From assembly GCF_002234405.1 (NCBI RefSeq), contig NZ_NMQT01000045.1, positions 1-45,094 on the forward strand: a stretch of 45,094 nt of DNA, written 5' to 3'. Each line of letters opens with the position of its first letter. The stretch's first letter is position 1. The position numbers were made by a program, and so were the translations under genes. The notes beneath the pieces were generated by a model. The model saw only the letters and a program-made list of their open reading frames with translations. It was not told the origin of the DNA and ran no database searches. This DNA is from Amycolatopsis thailandensis. Lineage in GTDB: Bacteria > Actinomycetota > Actinomycetes > Mycobacteriales > Pseudonocardiaceae. Of this stretch, positions 39,949 through 45,094 are shown one piece after another.

Positions 39949-41103
39949 ATGGTAGTTCCGCTGCCACATCAGCGGTTCGGGCTCGATCCGGTGCCGGAGC
40001 TCAGCGATCTGCAGAAGAACGGGCCGCTGCACGAATACGACACCGAGCCGGGACTGGACGGCCGCAAGCAATGGCTGGTCACCGGCTACGACGAAATCCG
40101 GGAGATCCTTTCCGACGTCACCCGGTTCAGTTCGATGCGCCCGGTCGACGACGAGTCGGAACGGGCCTGGCTGCCGGGGATCCTCCAGTCCTACGACCCG
40201 CCGGACCACACCCGGTTGCGGGGGACCGTGACGAGGGCGAACACCGTCCGGCGGATCGAGGTCCTGCGGCCGGTCGCCGAGGAGATCGTCGAGGAATGCC
40301 TGGACGATCTGGAGGACATGGGGTCGCCGGTCGACTTCGTCCGCAACGCCGCCTGGCCCATCCCCGCGCTGATCGCCTGCGACCTCCTCGGCGTCCCGCG
40401 TGACGACCAGTACGAGTTGTCGCGGATGTTCCGGGAAAGCCGGGAGAGCCGGATCCCCCGGCAGCGCAACCTGTCGGGACTGGGCATCGTCAACTACGCC
40501 CGGAAACTGACCGCCCGCAACCGCGTCGAACCCGGCGACGGGATGATCGGCGGCATCGTGCGCGACCACGGGGACGACGTCACCGACGACGAACTCGCGG
40601 GTCTCGCCGAGGGGATCATGATCGGGGCGGTCGAGCAGCTGGCCTCCCAGCTGGCGATCGCGGCGCTGCTCCTGGTGACCCACCCCGCCCAGATGGCGCT
40701 GCTGCGCGAGCGTCCGGAGCTCGCGAACTCCGCGGCCGAGGAAGTGCTCCGGTACGCGTCCATCGTGGAGACTCCCTCGCCTCGGACCGCCCTTGTCGAC
40801 GTGTCGATCGGTGGGCGCACCATCCGCGCCGGTGACGTCCTGACCTGTTCGCTGCTGGCGGTGAACCGCGCCCGGGGCGAAGGATTCGACATCACCAGGG
40901 AGAACACCGAGCACATCGCGTTCGGGCACGGCATCCACCACTGCATCGGGGCGCCGCTGACCAGGCTCCAGCTGCGGGTGGCGCTGCCCGCGCTGGTCCG
41001 CCGCTTCCCGACGCTGCGGCTGGCCGTCCCCGAGGAGGAGCTGCGGTTCAAGCCGGGCAGGCCCGCTCCCTTCGCCGTAGAGGAGCTTCCCGTTGAGTGG
41101 TGA
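39949..41103 (+). CDS. oxyE: Cytochrome P450 OxyE (F-O-G ring)
   Basis: OxyE joins the aromatic side chains of residues 1 and 3 (F-O-G ring); it occurs only in four-ring glycopeptide pathways such as teicoplanin, A47934 and ristocetin. The 384-aa protein has FGHGIHHCIG with C332, ExxR in EEVLRYAS, GVPRDDQ, and an I-helix IMIGAVEQLASQ without the acid-alcohol pair. I chose ATG 39949 (MVVPLPHQRF), which has GAGGAGA directly upstream. It sits 25 nt after oxyA and overlaps oxyB by 11 nt. Its position between oxyA and oxyB, and the Hpg1/Dpg3 codes of the NRPS, support the call. Confidence 0.9.
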   Translation: MVVPLPHQRFGLDPVPELSDLQKNGPLHEYDTEPGLDGRKQWLVTGYDEIREILSDVTRFSSMRPVDDESERAWLPGILQSYDPPDHTRLRGTVTRANTVRRIEVLRPVAEEIVEECLDDLEDMGSPVDFVRNAAWPIPALIACDLLGVPRDDQYELSRMFRESRESRIPRQRNLSGLGIVNYARKLTARNRVEPGDGMIGGIVRDHGDDVTDDELAGLAEGIMIGAVEQLASQLAIAALLLVTHPAQMALLRERPELANSAAEEVLRYASIVETPSPRTALVDVSIGGRTIRAGDVLTCSLLAVNRARGEGFDITRENTEHIAFGHGIHHCIGAPLTRLQLRVALPALVRRFPTLRLAVPEEELRFKPGRPAPFAVEELPVEW

Positions 41104-42289
41104 CGACTCGCGGCCGCTGCACATCCGGCGGGACGGTTTCGGCCCCGCGGAGGACCTGCGTTCCGCCGGTCCGCTGACGAAGATCACCATCGGCGAGGGA
41201 GCGGGCGCCGAGACCAGCTGGCTGGCCGCGAACCACGCCGTCGTCCGGCAGGTCCTCGGCGACCACCAGCGGTTCAGCAACCGGCGGCGCTGGCACGATC
41301 AGGACGAGGTCGGCGGGAAGGGCATCTTCCGGCCGCGGGAACTGGTCGGCAACCTGATGGACTACGACCTGCCCGAGCACCCCCGGATGCGGCAGAAGCT
41401 GTTGCCGGGCTTCACTTTGCGCCGGATCCGGCGGCTGCGGCCGTACATCGAGCAGATCGTCGAGGAGCGTCTCGACGCGCTGGAGGACGAGGGTTCACCC
41501 GCGGATCTGATCGAGGTCGTCGCCGACGAGGTGCCCGGGGCCGTGCTGTGCGAGCTGATCGGGGTGCCCCGCGATGATCGCGCCACGTTCACCCAGCTGT
41601 GCCACCGGCACCTCGATCCTTCGCTGAGCCAACGGAAACGGGCGGCCGCCGGCGAGGCGTTCTCCCGCTACCTGCTGACCATGATCGCCAGGCAGCGCAA
41701 AGAACCGGGCGAGGGGCTGATCGGCGCCGTCGTCGCCGAACACGGCGACGCGGCGACGGACGAGGAACTTCGCGGTTTCTGCGTGCAGGTGATGCTGGCC
41801 GGGGACGACAACATCTCCGGCATGATCGGGCTCGGCGTGCTGGCACTGCTGCGACATCCCGAGCAGATCGCCGCTTTCCAGGGCGAGGATCAGGCGGCGG
41901 ACCGGGCTGTCGACGAGATGATCCGGTACCTGACCGTCCCTTACGCCCCGACACCGCGGACAGCCATGCAGGACGTGACCATCGCGGGCCAGACGATCAA
42001 GGAGGGCGAGACGGTCACCTGCTCGCTCCCCATGGCCAACCGTGACCCCGCCCTGCTGCCGGACCCGGACCGTCTCGACGTCACGCGGGATCCGGTCCCG
42101 CACGTCGCGTTCGGGCACGGAGTCCATCACTGCCTGGGCGCGGCGCTCGCACGCCTCGAACTGCGGGTCGTGTATTCCGCGCTGTGGCAACGCTTTCCGA
42201 AGCTGAGACTGGCGGACCCCGAGGGTGAGACCGCGTACCGGCTGACGACGCCGGCGTACGGGCTGACGAGCCTGATGGTCGAGTGGTGA
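41093..42289 (+). CDS. oxyB: Cytochrome P450 OxyB (C-O-D ring)
   Basis: OxyB makes the first cross-link, the C-O-D ether between residues 4 and 6. The 398-aa protein matches vancomycin OxyB closely from the N-terminus (DDSRPLHIRR, GGKGIFRPRELVGNLMDYD) to the C-terminus (TTPAYGLT), and its heme cysteine is C347 in FGHGVHHCLG, the same number as in vancomycin OxyB. I-helix: MLAGDDNISGM; ExxR in DEMIRYLT; GVPRDDR. The only start that fits is TTG 41093, with GAGGAG 7 nt upstream, inside the end of oxyE. A repeat-filled gap of 474 nt follows. Confidence 0.95.
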   Translation: MSGDDSRPLHIRRDGFGPAEDLRSAGPLTKITIGEGAGAETSWLAANHAVVRQVLGDHQRFSNRRRWHDQDEVGGKGIFRPRELVGNLMDYDLPEHPRMRQKLLPGFTLRRIRRLRPYIEQIVEERLDALEDEGSPADLIEVVADEVPGAVLCELIGVPRDDRATFTQLCHRHLDPSLSQRKRAAAGEAFSRYLLTMIARQRKEPGEGLIGAVVAEHGDAATDEELRGFCVQVMLAGDDNISGMIGLGVLALLRHPEQIAAFQGEDQAADRAVDEMIRYLTVPYAPTPRTAMQDVTIAGQTIKEGETVTCSLPMANRDPALLPDPDRLDVTRDPVPHVAFGHGVHHCLGAALARLELRVVYSALWQRFPKLRLADPEGETAYRLTTPAYGLTSLMVEW

Positions 42290-42297
42290 GCGGCGAT

Positions 42298-42473
42298 CAC
42301 GCGTGATCAAAGGCGGAACTCGCGTGCTTGGACAGCGATCTCGCGTGCTTGGAGGCGGATCTCGCGTGCTTGGACGACGCACACCCGAGTTCCGTCTCCA
42401 AACACGCGAGTTCCGCCTCTGATCACGTGAGTTCCGCCTCCAAGCACGCATGTTCGCCGTCTGATCACGCGAG
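42298..42473. repeat. 21-bp tandem array with central inversion (copy 2)
   Basis: Units with core CTCGCGTGCTT (first one CACGCGTGATC) begin at 42298, 42319, 42340 and 42361, exactly 21 bp apart. Reverse-complement units begin at 42379, 42400, 42421, 42442 and 42463, again 21 bp apart. Here the core often ends GCTT/AAGC instead of GATC. Confidence 0.9.
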
Positions 42474-42533
42474 TCCCGTCTTGGGTCGTGATCGCGGATC
42501 CGGCCGATACCGCCCGCGCTTTGGCCACGTGGC

Positions 42534-42586
42534 GTTGCGAAAGCCACTTTCGCAACGCTGAAGGTTGCGAAAGTGGCTTTCGCAAC
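42534..42586. repeat. 23-7-23 palindromic element, copy C
   Basis: Perfect 23-bp units at 42534-42556 (core GCGAAAGCCACTTTCGC) and 42564-42586 (core GCGAAAGTGGCTTTCGC) are separated by GCTGAAG. The two units are exact reverse complements of each other. Same geometry as copies A and B about 22 kb upstream. Confidence 0.92.
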
Positions 42587-42763
42587 GCTGTTTCGGGCAG
42601 GGAGTGTGCCCGGCGATCCTGAGCCCACCGGAGCGGGCTGGGTCTTCGTCCACGGCGGCACCCTGGACTTATTTCCTGAGCACGGGCGAAGATTGAGGAA
42701 CCCGAGTGTCCGAAGAGGAATCCGGAACACCAAACGCGGTCGGTGAAGGAGTTTCCACTCGAT

Positions 42764-43990
42764 ATGGATCAGGATATCGATGAGGTCGCGCCACTCGTGC
42801 AGCCGACGGCGAACTACATGCTCAGGACGCATTGCGATCCCCACGAGGACATGTTCGACCTCCGGGCGCACGGCCCGCTGGTCCGGATAGTCGGAAGCGC
42901 GTCCACCCAACTGCGGACCGAATACGTCTGGCAGGCCATGGGATACGACGTCGTGCGGCAGATCCTCGGCGACCACGAGCATTTCACGACGCGGCCGCGC
43001 TGGAGTTCGGCGGAATCACCCGCCGACGAACCCATTCCGCCGGATCTCATCGGGCAGTTGTCGGTCTACGACCCGCCCGAGCACACCCGCCTGCGCGGAA
43101 TGCTGACGCCGGAATTCACCGCGCGGCGGATCCGCAGGCTGGAACCCGCGATGCTGGAATTGATCGAGGACCGCATCGACGTGATGGAGGCCGAAGGGTC
43201 GCCCGCGGACGTCCAGGGATTGTTCGCGGATCCGGTCGGCGGATTGGCCTTGTGCGAATTGCTCGGCATCCCGCGCGACGATCGCACCGAATTCATCCGG
43301 CGCGTCCGGCAGAATGTCGCGCTCAGCCGCGGATTCAAGGCGAGGGCCCACGACAGTGCGGCGTTCAACCGCTATCTGGACGGTCTCATCGCCCGCCAGC
43401 GCGCGGATCCCGACGAGGAGTTCATCGGTTCCATCGTGCGCGAGCACGGGGACGACGTCACGAACGCAGAGCTGCGGGGTGTGTTCACCGCGCTCATCCT
43501 CGGCGGCGTCGAGACCGTCGCGGGAATGATCGGCTTCGGGGTGCTCGCCCTGCTGGATCATCCCGAACAGAAGGACTTGATGCTCGCCGGCAAGGACGAA
43601 GCGGATCGTGTCGTCGCCGAATTGCTGCGGTATCTGTCGCCCGTGCAGCAGCCGAATCCGCGGCTGGCCATCAAGGACGTGGTCGTCGGCGGTCAGCTGA
43701 TCAAAGCGGGGGAGTACGTGATGTGCTCGATCCTGATGGCCAACCGCGACGAAGCGCTGACGCCGAACGCCAACGTCCTCGACGCGAATCGTGCTTCGGG
43801 TTCTCATGTCGGGTTCGGGCACGGTATCCATTACTGCATCGGCGCGGCGGTGGCGAGGTCGCTGCTGAGGATGGCCTATCAAGCCCTTTGGGCACGGTTC
43901 CCCGATCTGCGCCTCGCGGTGCCGCACGAGGAGATCAAGCTCCGGAACGCCTTCATCGATTGCCCGGACCAATTGCCGGTCGCCTGGTAG
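42764..43990 (+). CDS. oxyC: Cytochrome P450 OxyC (A-B biaryl ring)
   Basis: OxyC forms the carbon-carbon A-B biaryl bond between residues 5 and 7, normally the last cross-link. The 408-aa protein aligns with vancomycin OxyC from the first residues (DIDEVAPLV, RTHCDPHED) to the end (FIDCPDQLPVAW). Heme motif FGHGIHYCIG with C358; ExxR in AELLRYLS; GIPRDDR. Its I-helix LILGGVETVAGM keeps an acid-Thr pair, unlike the other three. I chose ATG 42764 by alignment and because GAAGGAG lies upstream; an in-frame GTG at 42743 would add seven residues. It is followed by the halogenase gene after 31 nt. Confidence 0.95.
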   Translation: MDQDIDEVAPLVQPTANYMLRTHCDPHEDMFDLRAHGPLVRIVGSASTQLRTEYVWQAMGYDVVRQILGDHEHFTTRPRWSSAESPADEPIPPDLIGQLSVYDPPEHTRLRGMLTPEFTARRIRRLEPAMLELIEDRIDVMEAEGSPADVQGLFADPVGGLALCELLGIPRDDRTEFIRRVRQNVALSRGFKARAHDSAAFNRYLDGLIARQRADPDEEFIGSIVREHGDDVTNAELRGVFTALILGGVETVAGMIGFGVLALLDHPEQKDLMLAGKDEADRVVAELLRYLSPVQQPNPRLAIKDVVVGGQLIKAGEYVMCSILMANRDEALTPNANVLDANRASGSHVGFGHGIHYCIGAAVARSLLRMAYQALWARFPDLRLAVPHEEIKLRNAFIDCPDQLPVAW

Positions 43991-44021
43991 TGCAATGACG
44001 TCGACAGAGGAATGGTGAGAA

Positions 44022-45094
44022 ATGTCGGTCGAAGAATTCGACGTGGTGGTCGCGGGTGGCGGCCCGTCCGGGTCGACCTTGGCCACCTTCGTGGCCATGC
44101 AGGGCCACCGAGTGCTGTTGCTGGAGAAGGAACTCTTCCCCCGGTACCAGATCGGCGAGTCGCTGCTTCCGTCCACGATCCACGGCGTGTGCCAGATGCT
44201 CGGCGTCACCGACGAACTGGCGGCGGCCGGTTTCCCGATCAAACGCGGCGGCACGTTCCGGTGGGGCGCCCGCCCGGAGCCGTGGACGTTCTCCTTCTCC
44301 GTCTCACCGCGGATCACCGGCCCGTCGTCGTTCGCCTACCAGGTCGAGCGGGCGAAGTTCGACCAGATCCTGCTGAACAACGCCAAGCGCAAGGGCGTCG
44401 ACGTCCGGGAGGAGTGCTCGGTCACCGACGTGCTCGAAGAGGGCGAGCGGGTCACCGGCGTCCGGTACACCGACCGCGACGGCAACGAGCGCGAGGTCAA
44501 GGCGACCTTCGTGATCGACGCGTCCGGCAACAAGAGCCGGCTGTACTCCAAGGTCGGCGGCTCGCGGAACTACTCCGAGTTCTTCCGCAGCCTCGCGCTG
44601 TTCGGCTACTTCGAAGGCGGCAAGCGGCTGTCCGAGCCGTACTCGGGCAACATCCTGAGCGTCGCGTTCGACAACGGCTGGTTCTGGTACATCCCGCTGA
44701 GCGACACGCTGACCAGCGTCGGCGCGGTGGTGCGCCGGGAGGACGCGGACAAGGTCCAGGGCGACCGGGAAAAGGCGCTCAGTTCTTTGATCGCCGAGGC
44801 TCCGTTGATCGCGGAGTACCTCAAGGACGCCAAACGGGTGACGACCGGCAAGTACGGGGAGATCCGCGTCCGCAAGGACTATTCCTACAACCAGACCGAG
44901 TTCTGGCGGCCGGGGATGATCCTGGTCGGCGACGCCGCCTGCTTCGTCGACCCGGTGTTCTCTTCCGGCGTGCACCTGGCGACCTACAGCGGGCTGCTCG
45001 CGGCGCGGTCGATCAACAGCGTCCTCGCCGGGGATCTGGACGAGAAGACCGCCCTGACCGAGTTCGAAGCGCGGTACCGCCGCGAGTACAGCGT
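44022..45094 (+). CDS. bhaA: FADH2-dependent halogenase (3' end outside window)
   Basis: It chlorinates aromatic rings of the glycopeptide, normally the beta-hydroxytyrosines, on the carrier-bound substrate. The visible 357 residues start MSVEEFDVVV with the FAD site VVAGGGPSGS, then GESLLPST, a second flavin segment FVIDASG, GWFWYIP (the WxWxIP signature of flavin halogenases) and ILVGDAACFVDPVFSSGVH. It belongs to the balhimycin/vancomycin halogenase family; the symbol follows balhimycin. The gene runs off the right edge, so about the last quarter is unseen. ATG 44022 lies 31 nt after oxyC. Activity and number of chlorines cannot be told from this fragment. Confidence 0.93.
   Translation, partial: MSVEEFDVVVAGGGPSGSTLATFVAMQGHRVLLLEKELFPRYQIGESLLPSTIHGVCQMLGVTDELAAAGFPIKRGGTFRWGARPEPWTFSFSVSPRITGPSSFAYQVERAKFDQILLNNAKRKGVDVREECSVTDVLEEGERVTGVRYTDRDGNEREVKATFVIDASGNKSRLYSKVGGSRNYSEFFRSLALFGYFEGGKRLSEPYSGNILSVAFDNGWFWYIPLSDTLTSVGAVVRREDADKVQGDREKALSSLIAEAPLIAEYLKDAKRVTTGKYGEIRVRKDYSYNQTEFWRPGMILVGDAACFVDPVFSSGVHLATYSGLLAARSINSVLAGDLDEKTALTEFEARYRREYS

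Larger units (their letters stand above)
42290..42763. other. Repeat-rich gap between oxyB and oxyC
   Basis: Contains a 21-bp-period array (42298-42473) and one 23-7-23 palindromic element (42534-42586), in the same order as in the gap after NRPS module 3. The last 175 nt lead to oxyC and contain an imperfect palindrome GTCCA-N11-TGGAC (42648-42668), whose spacing does not match the operator. A promoter for oxyC and the halogenase gene may lie here. Confidence 0.65.

Noticed and set aside
42648..42668. GTCCA-N11-TGGAC upstream of oxyC as a regulator operator
   Set aside because: The spacing is 11 rather than 17 nt and the flanking bases do not fit; kept only as a note in the gap entry.

Overview
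The window is high-GC actinobacterial DNA and carries most of a glycopeptide (dalbaheptide) antibiotic cluster together with its self-resistance genes. The closest named relatives I recognise are the balhimycin, vancomycin, ristocetin, teicoplanin and A47934 families. The gene order, StrR/Bbr-type regulator, vanHAX cassette and intergenic repeat families suggest Amycolatopsis or a close relative. The species cannot be fixed from sequence alone. All confident genes lie on the plus strand.

Layout. Positions 1-2463 are the left flank: a perfect 48-nt inverted repeat, an unidentified 450-aa protein and a small membrane protein. Positions 2812-5502 hold vanH-vanA-vanX, which make D-Ala-D-Lac cell-wall precursors. 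A 1.16-kb gene-free stretch follows, ending in an operator array in front of a StrR/Bbr-like activator (6666-7631) that is closed by a strong terminator. Next come prephenate dehydrogenase (tyrosine and Hpg supply) and an ABC exporter. Four NRPS genes (10674-38454) are followed by MbtH, four cross-linking P450s in the order OxyA, OxyE, OxyB, OxyC, and a flavin halogenase cut by the right edge.

Assembly line. The modules are split 2+1+3+1. Specificity residues read by eye give Hpg1-Tyr/Bht2-Dpg3-Hpg4-Hpg5-Tyr/Bht6-Dpg7. Epimerisation domains are in modules 2, 4 and 5. Module 7 ends in an X domain, which recruits the P450s, and a thioesterase. Aromatic residues 1 and 3 plus OxyE imply a four-ring (F-O-G linked, ristocetin/teicoplanin-type) aglycone, and the halogenase suggests chlorination. 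Genes for Hpg, Dpg and Bht synthesis, glycosylation and methylation are not in the window and may lie beyond the right edge.

Most interesting signals: (i) what looks like a remnant adenylation domain between the X domain and the thioesterase of the last NRPS, as if an eighth module had decayed; (ii) two intergenic blocks inside the biosynthetic region, each with an exactly 21-bp-periodic array that flips orientation at its centre, followed by 23-7-23-bp palindromic elements; (iii) three regulator half-sites at exact 23-bp spacing upstream of the activator gene, and a two-half-site operator before oxyA; (iv) NRPS C-terminal tails that resemble the internal E-C linkers of the trimodular NRPS.
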